This document shows, piece by piece, positions 1-5,905 of a stretch of DNA of 12,268 nt. The notes beneath the pieces are model-generated. The model was not told the DNA's origin. It saw only the letters and a program-made list of their open reading frames with translations, and did no database searches. The first letter of the stretch is position 1; each line of letters begins with the position of its first letter. The stretch is taken from contig CAJBBC010000021.1 in the NCBI GenBank assembly GCA_903951185.1, positions 1 to 12,268 on the forward strand, read 5' to 3'. The stretch is from an uncultured Actinomycetes bacterium. Lineage in GTDB: Bacteria > Actinomycetota > Actinomycetes > S36-B12 > UBA5976. The translations under genes and the position numbers were made by a program.

Positions 1-326
1 CCACGAACATCAAATGAAATTTCTAAAGTTGAGGCGAAAGCTTCCGACATCTTTATGCCTTTTAGTGGCACATAAGAACCGTTGTAAATAACTTCAACCA
101 TTGACGGCTTGAACCATAAAGTTAAGTAAGTGCCGGAAAGTAACAAAATAATGAAACTGTAAAGTGCGATTTCACCAAGCATGAACGACCAGTGGTCAGG
201 AAAGACTTTATTTAGTAAACGCTTTGTGAAGTTTGCTGAGGCAAGACGGTCATCTACATAACCAGCCACGCCACCAACCACAGATTTATTGGGTGCAGTT
301 ATAGCTGCATTTGGCTTCGTGCTCAT
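1..326 (-). CDS. qcrB: Cytochrome bc1 complex cytochrome b subunit, N-terminal part
   Basis: Partial gene that runs off the left edge; only the first 108 codons are visible. The ATG at 326-324 overlaps the TGA stop of qcrA (ATGA), and GGGAG at 332-336 lies 5 bases upstream as a ribosome binding site. The protein begins MSTKPNAAIT and continues with VGGVAGYVDDRL, typical of the soluble N-terminus of actinobacterial QcrB. A first hydrophobic helix follows (around residues 48-68, ending LLLSGTYLTLWF), then SYVPLKGIKMSEAFAST. The full protein would be the integral-membrane b-type cytochrome that carries both b hemes and the quinol sites; the heme-ligating histidines lie beyond the window. It is the last visible gene of the ctaE-qcrC-qcrA-qcrB unit and is probably translationally coupled to qcrA. 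The identification rests on this N-terminal pattern plus gene order. Confidence 0.93.
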   Translation of the reverse strand, partial: MSTKPNAAITAPNKSVVGGVAGYVDDRLASANFTKRLLNKVFPDHWSFMLGEIALYSFIILLLSGTYLTLWFKPSMVEVIYNGSYVPLKGIKMSEAFASTLEISFDVR

Positions 327-1363
327 CCGCGCTCCCAGAAACTAGGTCCAACAGGTTCTTGGAAACCAGATGTGGCCACCAAATACCCTTCGCCATCTAC
401 AGTAATAGGAAGTTGCGGCATCCGCCTGGCGGCGGGACCAAAGACCACATTGCCTGAATCTGAAAGGTCAAAAGTGGATTGGTGACATGGGCAAAGTAGG
501 TGATGTGTGCGCTGTTGGTACAGCGAAATAGGGCAGCCTACGTGAGTACAGATTTTTGAGTAAGCCACAATTCCTTGGTAATCCCAACCTTCACCTTGCT
601 GCGAAACGATATCAGCTGGATCTAGACGAACCAAAATAATTGAGGCCTTACCTCTTTCATTTAAGTTCTCATCTTCATGTTCAACTTCAAGTAAATTCTC
701 TGGCACCGCATTGATCAGCGTGCCAATTTGCATGTCAGTCGCTTTGATTTTTCGGTAAGTCGCATCAGTAACTAAATGGATACCTTCGTCCCAAATAGTT
801 TCACGTAGGCGAGTACCTGGCATCGGACCTAAGTCGCGCAACATAACAATTAGAGGAAGTGGAAACAGACTTAGGGCACCTAGTAGGGTCCGGCGGATAA
901 TTTTGCGTTCGCCAATACCAGTTTCTGCTGCACCCCGTTTGTAAATTTCTGCTACTTCAGCACGCTCTTCAGGTGCAGATGTAAGGGAATGACGTTCTTG
1001 AACTATTTCATCGTCGGGCATAAGTTTCTTAGCCCAATGAATAGCGCCAGCACCAATTAGAAATATGCCAAGTCCAAATAAAGTTCCAACTGAAAAGTGA
1101 TTTGCATTTACTTTGCCAACCATGGGCACGTTGATAAATAAAGTATTTGAGACAACAACATACGAAATAACTGCACCAAGTAAACAAATTGCGGAAATAC
1201 CAAACATCGAGGCAACTTGTAGTTCAGCTCGCTTTGCCGCCTTTGGATCAATATCAGCGCGACGTAACTGGTGTTCTCCCATTGGAAATACTGGGACACC
1301 GCTAACTACATCGACACCATCTTTAGCGCCATACGGTTCAAGTTCGTTATGGTCGTGGCTCAT
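323..1363 (-). CDS. qcrA: Rieske iron-sulfur subunit of the cytochrome bc1 complex
   Basis: 346-residue Rieske protein that passes electrons from quinol at QcrB to the cytochrome c subunit QcrC in the plasma membrane. The 2Fe-2S ligands are visible: CTHVGC at residues 272-277 (Cys272, His274) and CPCHQS at 291-296 (Cys291, His294), with Cys277 and Cys293 as the stabilising disulfide pair. Three hydrophobic segments (about 50-71, 90-109 and 158-175) precede the Rieske fold; three N-terminal helices are characteristic of actinobacterial QcrA, whereas most bacterial Rieske subunits have one. I chose the ATG at 1363, which overlaps the qcrC TGA (ATGA, 1360-1363) and has GGAG at 1374-1377. The frame stays open 20 codons further upstream, but that extension lies inside qcrC and has no protein-like character. 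The stop overlaps the qcrB start by 4 bases. Confidence 0.97.
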   Translation of the reverse strand: MSHDHNELEPYGAKDGVDVVSGVPVFPMGEHQLRRADIDPKAAKRAELQVASMFGISAICLLGAVISYVVVSNTLFINVPMVGKVNANHFSVGTLFGLGIFLIGAGAIHWAKKLMPDDEIVQERHSLTSAPEERAEVAEIYKRGAAETGIGERKIIRRTLLGALSLFPLPLIVMLRDLGPMPGTRLRETIWDEGIHLVTDATYRKIKATDMQIGTLINAVPENLLEVEHEDENLNERGKASIILVRLDPADIVSQQGEGWDYQGIVAYSKICTHVGCPISLYQQRTHHLLCPCHQSTFDLSDSGNVVFGPAARRMPQLPITVDGEGYLVATSGFQEPVGPSFWERG

Positions 1364-2136
1364 TTCGCTTTTGCTCCGATCCAAATTGCTACGGCTAAGA
1401 GTGCGCCAAGTCCAACTACCCAAATAAACAAACCTTCAGTAACTGGACCTAGTCGACCAAGTCCGTTTCCACCAGGGTTTTCACCTTTTTGCAGTTGTTC
1501 GATGTAAGCGATAATTGCTTGCTTATCTTCAACTGGCAAAGTGGTATCTGAAAAAACTGGCATATTTTGTGGTCCAGAGATCATTGCTTGGTAAATGTTT
1601 TTTGCATCAGAATCCATCAAGCTAGGTGCCACGCCACCTTCGGAAAGTGCGCCACCTCGCCCAGAAACACCATGACATTGTGCACAGTTAGTTCTAAAGA
1701 GTTCACCACCAAGTGCAAGTTCAGCACCAGATGTATCCAAAAGTTCAGCAGTAGGAATAGCGGGGCCAGGTCCAAGAGTTGCGACATATGCAGCTAACGC
1801 AGCAATTTCAGTTTCGTTATAGATGGCTTTTTTCTTTGGAGCTTGGATACCTGGACCAACGCCTGGCATACGTCCAGTACTAACTTGGAAATCAACGGAT
1901 GCCGCGCCAACTCCGATTAAGGATGGGCCATCAGAAGTTCCTTGACCAGCTAAGCCGTGACATGAAGAACAACCCTCGATGAATAAGGCTTTACCTTCTT
2001 CAACTTGAGTTTGCGAAACTAATGTAGTTTTTGGTTTAGTGCTTGAATCTACAGCCGCATACGCAATACCCATAGTTCCAAGAGCCACACCGATCACAGT
2101 TGCAAGTACTGCTGGATGCCTACGACTTAATGCCAC
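1360..2136 (-). CDS. qcrC: Diheme cytochrome c subunit of the cytochrome bc1 complex
   Basis: 258-residue membrane-anchored diheme c-type cytochrome (the cytochrome cc subunit). In actinobacteria it shuttles electrons directly from the Rieske centre to the aa3 oxidase, replacing a soluble cytochrome c. Two CXXCH heme-attachment motifs are present: CSSCH at 56-60 and CAQCH at 151-155. Likely axial methionines are Met90 (GRMP) and Met192 (NMPVF). An N-terminal hydrophobic stretch (about 8-28) acts as signal or anchor, and a C-terminal helix (about 235-254) is followed by a short basic tail. The start is GTG at 2136, with GAGGA at 2144-2148 seven bases upstream. It lies 28 bases downstream of ctaE and overlaps qcrA by 4 bases, so the genes are almost certainly co-transcribed. 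Confidence 0.97.
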   Translation of the reverse strand: MALSRRHPAVLATVIGVALGTMGIAYAAVDSSTKPKTTLVSQTQVEEGKALFIEGCSSCHGLAGQGTSDGPSLIGVGAASVDFQVSTGRMPGVGPGIQAPKKKAIYNETEIAALAAYVATLGPGPAIPTAELLDTSGAELALGGELFRTNCAQCHGVSGRGGALSEGGVAPSLMDSDAKNIYQAMISGPQNMPVFSDTTLPVEDKQAIIAYIEQLQKGENPGGNGLGRLGPVTEGLFIWVVGLGALLAVAIWIGAKAK

Positions 2137-2164
2137 TAACTTATCCTCGTCTAATTGAAACTAG

Positions 2165-2761
2165 TTATTGAATTAAATAAATAATTGCGAACAGGCCGAT
2201 CCAAACAACATCCACGAAGTGCCAGTAGTAAGAAACGACAATGGCTGAAGTTGCTTGGCCGTGGGTGAAGTGTTTAGTTTGAAAAGTTCGAAGTAAAACA
2301 AATACAAAGGCGATTAATCCACCGGTTACATGTAATCCGTGGAAGCCAGTGGTTAAGTAAAAAGCTGAACTGTATGCATTAGTTGAAAGCGACAATCCTT
2401 CATGAACTAATTTTGCATATTCATAAATCTGTCCAGCCACGAAGTAAGTTCCCATAAGCAGAGTTATGGTGAACCATTTGCGAAGCTTCTTCACGTCACC
2501 ACGTTCTGAGGCGAAGACACCAAGCTGGCAAGTAACTGAGGACAGCACCAAAATGGTTGTGTTGAAGGCGGCAAATGGAATATTAAGTTTTTCAACTTCT
2601 TCAGCCCAAAGCTCTAAGTTGACGGCCCGCAAAGTGAAGTACATTGCAAATAGTGCCGAGAAGAACATCAATTCACTGGATAGCCAGATTATGGTGCCGA
2701 CTGAAACCATATTTGGACGTTCAGCCGCGGATGGGACTCTAACTGTCGATGCTGTGCTCAC
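2165..2761 (-). CDS. ctaE: Cytochrome c oxidase subunit III (aa3-type)
   Basis: 198-residue integral membrane subunit of the heme-copper cytochrome c oxidase that forms a supercomplex with the bc1 complex encoded next to it. Family signatures are visible: WLSSELMFF at 26-34 with the conserved Glu30, TTGFHGLHVTGG at 137-148, and the C-terminal YYWHFVDVVW at 178-187. Five hydrophobic segments match the short five-helix form of subunit III found in actinobacteria (no extra N-terminal helix pair). The start is GTG at 2761. No Shine-Dalgarno sequence precedes it, but TAAACT at 2770-2775 sits 8 bases upstream, so the mRNA is probably leaderless and this promoter would drive the whole ctaE-qcrCAB unit. 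The catalytic subunits I and II are not in the window, which is usual because ctaD and ctaC lie elsewhere in many actinobacteria. Confidence 0.96.
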   Translation of the reverse strand: MSTASTVRVPSAAERPNMVSVGTIIWLSSELMFFSALFAMYFTLRAVNLELWAEEVEKLNIPFAAFNTTILVLSSVTCQLGVFASERGDVKKLRKWFTITLLMGTYFVAGQIYEYAKLVHEGLSLSTNAYSSAFYLTTGFHGLHVTGGLIAFVFVLLRTFQTKHFTHGQATSAIVVSYYWHFVDVVWIGLFAIIYLIQ

Positions 2762-2769
2762 AATGCTTA

Positions 2770-2775
2770 AGTTTA
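2770..2775 (-). promoter_or_regulatory. -10 element of the ctaE-qcrCAB promoter
   Basis: TAAACT on the minus strand fits TANNNT and ends 8 bases before the GTG of ctaE. No purine-rich ribosome binding site lies between, so transcription probably begins at or next to the start codon. I see no good -35 hexamer. Confidence 0.5.
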
Positions 2776-2812
2776 CTGGGATCCCGGCAAAATTGATCGG
2801 CCAGGTCCCTTG

Positions 2813-2837
2813 GAAATAGGGGGATGTGACCTATTTC
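2813..2837. repeat. Inverted repeat in the ctaE / receiver divergent spacer
   Basis: Perfect 8-base arms GAAATAGG (2813-2820) and CCTATTTC (2830-2837) flank a 9-base centre. A second pair, GGCCAG (2799-2804) and CTGGCC (2840-2845), encloses it, slightly off centre. It lies upstream of the promoters of both divergent units, as a regulator binding site would. No function is shown. Confidence 0.45.
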
Positions 2838-2906
2838 ATCTGGCCCAAATCTAACTTTTTTGCCCAGGTAGTCAGGCCGAATTTACAGGCCTTTCAAGGT
2901 AGCAAA

Positions 2907-2936
2907 TTGAGGCCAATTCAATGGGTCAGATACGCT
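2907..2936 (+). promoter_or_regulatory. Promoter of the receiver-trpD unit
   Basis: TTGAGG (-35, 2907-2912) is followed after 18 bases by TACGCT (-10, 2931-2936). Six bases later comes the GTG at 2943. The spacing places the transcription start on the start codon, giving a leaderless mRNA, and it is the main reason for choosing the 2943 start. Confidence 0.62.
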
Positions 2937-2942
2937 GGACAG

Positions 2943-3353
2943 GTGACCGATCCAGCGAAAATTCTCAAGGTGCTTGTCTACAGTGACAACCCGAATGTTC
3001 GCGCCACCGTTAAAACAGCCCTAGGTCGCCGCCCGGCCGAAGACATTAGCGATGTTGAAATATTCGATGTAGCTACCGAGCCAGCATTAATCAAAGTGAT
3101 GGACACTAAGCAATTTGATTTGGCGATCCTAGATGGCGAAACAAGTCCAGCAGGTGGCCTTGGGGTCTGTCGCCAGCTAAAAGATGAAATTTACAACTGC
3201 CCTCCGATTGTAGTTTTAGTTGCTCGCCTAGATGATCGATGGCTGGCAACGTGGTCACGAGCAGATGCGGTAGTTGCGCATCCAATTGATCCGCGCGCAT
3301 TAGTTAAAGCGGTTCTTAGTTTAATTTCACCAACACACGCAATTTCTAAATAA
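2943..3353 (+). CDS. Stand-alone response-regulator receiver-like protein
   Basis: 136-residue single-domain protein with a CheY-like alternating beta-alpha pattern and no output domain. The putative phospho-acceptor Asp64 is present (LAILDGE, followed by SPAGGLGVCRQLK). One acidic residue of the metal site remains (Asp15 in YSDNP), but the neighbouring acidic position is Ser14. The usual Thr/Ser after strand 4 appears to be Val93 (VLVAR), and the invariant Lys of strand 5 is His113 (VVAHPIDP). It may therefore be weakly phosphorylated or a pseudo-receiver. I chose GTG 2943 because a TTGAGG-18-TACGCT promoter ends 6 bases upstream; an upstream GTG at 2826 is in frame, but the added 39 residues do not look like a receiver N-terminus. 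It lies 4 bases before trpD and is divergent from ctaE. No histidine kinase gene is nearby. Its role is unknown. Confidence 0.75.
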   Translation: MTDPAKILKVLVYSDNPNVRATVKTALGRRPAEDISDVEIFDVATEPALIKVMDTKQFDLAILDGETSPAGGLGVCRQLKDEIYNCPPIVVLVARLDDRWLATWSRADAVVAHPIDPRALVKAVLSLISPTHAISK

Positions 3354-3357
3354 GGCG

Positions 3358-4455
3358 ATGACATTGGTTGAAGTAACTTGGAAGGTAATTCTCGGTCTAC
3401 TTGCTAATGGTTCTGATTTAACACACGATCAAGCTGCCTGGGCAATGGAAGATTTAATGTCGGGTAATGCAACCGATTCCCAAATTGCCGCGTTTGCGAT
3501 GGGCTTGCGCGTTAAGGGCGAAACTCCGATTGAAATAATTGGATTAGTCGACATGATGATGAAACATTCAGTGCGAGTGAACCTTGATCGGCATGCAGTC
3601 GATGTAGTTGGTACTGGTGGAGACGGTGCAAACACAGTAAATATCTCAACTATGGCCGCTTTAACTGTGGCTGGTTGTGGTGTGCCAGTTTTGAAACATG
3701 GAAATCGAGCTGTTTCATCTAAATCTGGAACAGCCGATGTTTTAGAAGCTTTGGGTGTGGCTATTACCATGCCGCCTATTCTTGTTTCATCTGCTGTAGC
3801 TGAAGCCGGTATTGGTTTTTGTATGGCACCGGCACATCATCCGGCCCTTCGGTATGCAGCAACAGTGCGAAAAGAATTAGCTGTCCCAACTGTATTTAAT
3901 GTTCTTGGTCCGTTAGCAAATCCAGGTCAGCCACAAGCTGCCTTAATCGGTGTTGCAGATGCAAAATTAGCGCCAGTTCTTGCTCAGGTTCAGCTACAAA
4001 GAAATAAGAGCTCAATTTTAGTTCGAAGTGATGACGGGCTCGATGAGATTTCTACAGTTTCAACGACCCGTGCATGGGATGTAACTTCAGGGTTAATCCG
4101 CGAAGAAGTACTCGATCCAAAATCTTTTGGAATTACACCTGCTTATCCAGATCAACTTCGTGGCGACGATGCAAAATATAATGCTCAAATCGTTAGAGCG
4201 ATTTTGGCTGGTCGAACTGATGGCGACTTACAAGCAATTAGAGATGTAGTTGCCTTAAATGCGGCTGCGGCTTTAGTGGCTTATGACGCGGCTACTGCGC
4301 GCGGTAATTATGGGTTGATTTCGGATTCTTTGACTTCAAGAATGAGTCGAGCCCTGCCGATGGCCTACCGAGCACTAGATAGTGGGGCAGCAGAATCGGT
4401 TCTAGATTTATGGGTTTCAGTTAGCCAACGCTATGCACTAAGTGGCAGTAACTAG
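3358..4455 (+). CDS. trpD: Anthranilate phosphoribosyltransferase
   Basis: 365-residue cytosolic enzyme that transfers phosphoribose from PRPP to anthranilate, giving phosphoribosylanthranilate, the second committed step from chorismate to tryptophan. Family signatures: GTGGDG at 85-90 (PRPP pyrophosphate loop), KHGNR at 113-117 and SSKSGTADVLEALG at 120-133. FCMAPAHHPALR at 154-165, NVLGPLANP at 181-189 and the metal-binding DGLDE with Asp229-Glu230 complete the set. Length is normal for the family. The ATG at 3358 follows the receiver stop by 4 bases and has only AAGG too close to be an ideal ribosome site, so translation is probably coupled to the upstream gene. No other trp genes are present; trpD standing apart and next to ctaE resembles M. 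tuberculosis Rv2192c/Rv2193. I see no attenuator or T-box upstream. Confidence 0.96.
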   Translation: MTLVEVTWKVILGLLANGSDLTHDQAAWAMEDLMSGNATDSQIAAFAMGLRVKGETPIEIIGLVDMMMKHSVRVNLDRHAVDVVGTGGDGANTVNISTMAALTVAGCGVPVLKHGNRAVSSKSGTADVLEALGVAITMPPILVSSAVAEAGIGFCMAPAHHPALRYAATVRKELAVPTVFNVLGPLANPGQPQAALIGVADAKLAPVLAQVQLQRNKSSILVRSDDGLDEISTVSTTRAWDVTSGLIREEVLDPKSFGITPAYPDQLRGDDAKYNAQIVRAILAGRTDGDLQAIRDVVALNAAAALVAYDAATARGNYGLISDSLTSRMSRALPMAYRALDSGAAESVLDLWVSVSQRYALSGSN

Positions 4456-4529
4456 CAGTTCCAGAAAATTGCCAAAAACCTTTTTAAATGGGGACTTTTA
4501 GCCTGCACAAAACTGTCAGTCCTAGCAAT

Positions 4530-4535
4530 TAAATT
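4530..4535 (+). promoter_or_regulatory. -10 element before the small Cys protein gene
   Basis: TAAATT ends 7 bases before the ATG at 4543, with no Shine-Dalgarno sequence, which fits a leaderless start. No convincing -35 hexamer is seen. The 87-base gap after trpD (4456-4542) has a 9-base palindrome, ACTGTCAGT (4512-4520), and no clear terminator hairpin. Confidence 0.45.
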
Positions 4536-4542
4536 TCAAAGT

Positions 4543-4746
4543 ATGTTAATTGATTGCAAAACCTGCGTTATGCGCGATTTAGCTTGTGCCGACTGTGTGG
4601 TCACGATGCTGCTAGGCCCAATTCCAGAAACCCTTGATCACCATGTGGATGCACTCGATGTCCTGGCACAAGCCGGATTAGTTGCTCCGCTTCGGTTAAT
4701 TAAGGGCGATAATGACCAGGAAAAAAGAGTGGCCGCTTGCCAGTAA
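4543..4746 (+). CDS. Small four-cysteine protein, unknown function
   Basis: 67-residue protein. The N-terminus holds a C-x2-C-x6-C-x2-C array (Cys5, Cys8, Cys15, Cys18; DCKTC and CADC) that could hold one zinc ion or an iron centre. Next comes a hydrophobic VVTMLLGP stretch and a helical segment VDALDVLAQAGLVAPLRLI (about 36-54). The tail is charged, with one more Cys near the end. I recall similar small proteins in other actinobacteria, with the same cysteine pairs and an AGLV-PLRL ending, which supports a real gene, but I cannot name a family. ATG 4543 has a leaderless-type -10 seven bases upstream. The TAA stop is 10 bases before pimB', so the two may be co-transcribed. The function is unknown; a metal-binding or regulatory role is only a guess. 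Confidence 0.72.
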   Translation: MLIDCKTCVMRDLACADCVVTMLLGPIPETLDHHVDALDVLAQAGLVAPLRLIKGDNDQEKRVAACQ

Positions 4747-4749
4747 TCT
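4744..4749 (+). promoter_or_regulatory. Possible -10 element of pimB'
   Basis: TAATCT fits TANNNT and ends 7 bases before the GTG at 4757. Its first three bases are the TAA stop codon of the upstream small gene. No ribosome binding site is seen in front of the GTG. There is no -35 match, so read-through from 4530 is also possible. Confidence 0.4.
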
Positions 4750-4756
4750 ATAACGA

Positions 4757-5905
4757 GTGAGCCACACACTTTTTATTACAAATGACTTCCCACCAAGGCC
4801 TGGTGGCATACAAACTTTTGTCTACGAGATAGTCAGCCGGTTTGAACCGGGTGCCGTAACAGTTTTAACTTCGAGTTGGGCTGGAGCAGCCAAATTTGAT
4901 AAATCGCAACCTTATTCAGTTGTTCGCGCCCGAACTAAATTATTACTACCCACTCCAAACACACTTAAATTAGCTCGAAAAATTGTGTTGGAGAAAAATG
5001 TTAAGAATGTTGTGTTTGGCGCAGCTGCCCCACTGGGTTTACTTAGTAATTCATTACGCAATTTAGGGGTCGAGAAAATTGTGGCCTTCACTCATGGACA
5101 TGAGTCGGGGTGGGCAAAAACTTTAGGTACAAAACAACTTTTACAAAAAATTGGTAATGATGTGGACGTACTTACTTATCTGACTAACTACACCAAAGCC
5201 GAAATCTCTAAAGGTCTTTCTGATTCAGCAAAAGCAAAAATGTATCAACTATTGCCAGCCGTTGATCCGAACGTTTTCTCACCGGCGAACAAAGTGCCAG
5301 GTTTACGGCTTAGGGCTTTAGCTGGGTTTGCTAATCGACCAACTATCGTTAGCGTTTCAAGATTAATGGCACGCAAGGGACACGATCTCTTAATTTCAGC
5401 GTTGCCAGATTTAAAAGTTTTAGTTCCGGGTGTGGCATTAATTATTGTTGGCGAAGGTCCACACCGCAGCAAATTAGAAGCTCAAGTCGCTGAACTTGGA
5501 TTAAGTGATGATGTTTACTTCACCGGAAGTGTGCCATTTGCACAGCTTCCAAATTGGTACGCAGCTGGGGATGTCTTTGCCATGCCATGTCGAACACGCA
5601 AAGCGGGCTGGGATGTTGAGGGTTTGGGCATCGTTTACCTAGAGGCCAGCGCAAGTGGGCTTCCAGTTATTGCCGGAAATTCAGGTGGCGCACCGGAGGC
5701 AGTACTTGATGGTAAATCTGGGTACGTCGTTGATGGGGTTAGTAAAGATGAATTAATTAATCGATTAGTTCAAATTTTGAGTTCGGAAAAAATGCGCACG
5801 GAATTAGGTGCTTTTGGACGGCAGTGGGTACTTGATCAATGGACTTGGGAAAAGCCGGTTGCGCGATTAAAGAAGTTGCTCGCAAACCAGAATCCAGATA
5901 ACTAG
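4757..5905 (+). CDS. pimB: GDP-mannose-dependent phosphatidylinositol monomannoside mannosyltransferase
   Basis: 382-residue GT4-family (GT-B fold) glycosyltransferase that resembles mycobacterial and corynebacterial PimB' (Rv2188c). That enzyme adds the second mannose to phosphatidylinositol monomannoside at the inner face of the membrane. Diagnostic stretches: NDFPPRPGGIQ at 9-19 (glycine loop), FGAAAPLGLL at 87-96, THGHE at 112-116, SRLMARKG at 201-208 (donor phosphate contacts), and VFAMPCRTR at 273-281. The EX7E motif runs from Glu288 to Glu296 (EGLGIVYLE), and GNSGGAPE at 307-314 follows. The start is GTG 4757, giving MSHTLFITNDFPPRPGG, the expected N-terminus. It has no signal peptide or membrane helix. 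Its TAG stop shares the CTAG at 5902-5905 with the opposing GT-C gene. A related PI or lipomannan mannosyltransferase specificity cannot be excluded. Confidence 0.88.
   Translation: MSHTLFITNDFPPRPGGIQTFVYEIVSRFEPGAVTVLTSSWAGAAKFDKSQPYSVVRARTKLLLPTPNTLKLARKIVLEKNVKNVVFGAAAPLGLLSNSLRNLGVEKIVAFTHGHESGWAKTLGTKQLLQKIGNDVDVLTYLTNYTKAEISKGLSDSAKAKMYQLLPAVDPNVFSPANKVPGLRLRALAGFANRPTIVSVSRLMARKGHDLLISALPDLKVLVPGVALIIVGEGPHRSKLEAQVAELGLSDDVYFTGSVPFAQLPNWYAAGDVFAMPCRTRKAGWDVEGLGIVYLEASASGLPVIAGNSGGAPEAVLDGKSGYVVDGVSKDELINRLVQILSSEKMRTELGAFGRQWVLDQWTWEKPVARLKKLLANQNPDN

Noticed and set aside
1364..1423. 20-codon upstream extension of qcrA
   Set aside because: It overlaps the 3' end of qcrC. The ATGA coupling at 1360-1363 with GGAG upstream is the better start.
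1113..1427. Plus-strand open frame antisense to qcrA and qcrC
   Set aside because: Both sense genes have family motifs; this frame is low-complexity Ser/Thr-rich and has no start signal.
2466..2819. 117-codon plus-strand open frame antisense to ctaE
   Set aside because: It lies almost wholly inside ctaE, which has clear subunit III motifs. The product has no recognisable features.
2873..2914. Recurring AGGCC in the ctaE / receiver spacer
   Set aside because: Three 5-base copies (2874, 2887, 2910) at irregular spacing are compatible with chance.
2826..2942. In-frame N-terminal extension of the receiver protein from GTG 2826
   Set aside because: The added 39 residues do not resemble a receiver or signal peptide, and the 2943 start has a well-spaced TTGAGG-18-TACGCT promoter.
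3429..3770. Minus-strand 113-codon open frame inside trpD
   Set aside because: Antisense shadow of a well-conserved gene; no protein features.
4456..4542. Intrinsic terminator after trpD
   Set aside because: There are T-runs (CCTTTTTAAA and ACTTTTAG), but I could not draw a stable GC-rich stem in front of them.
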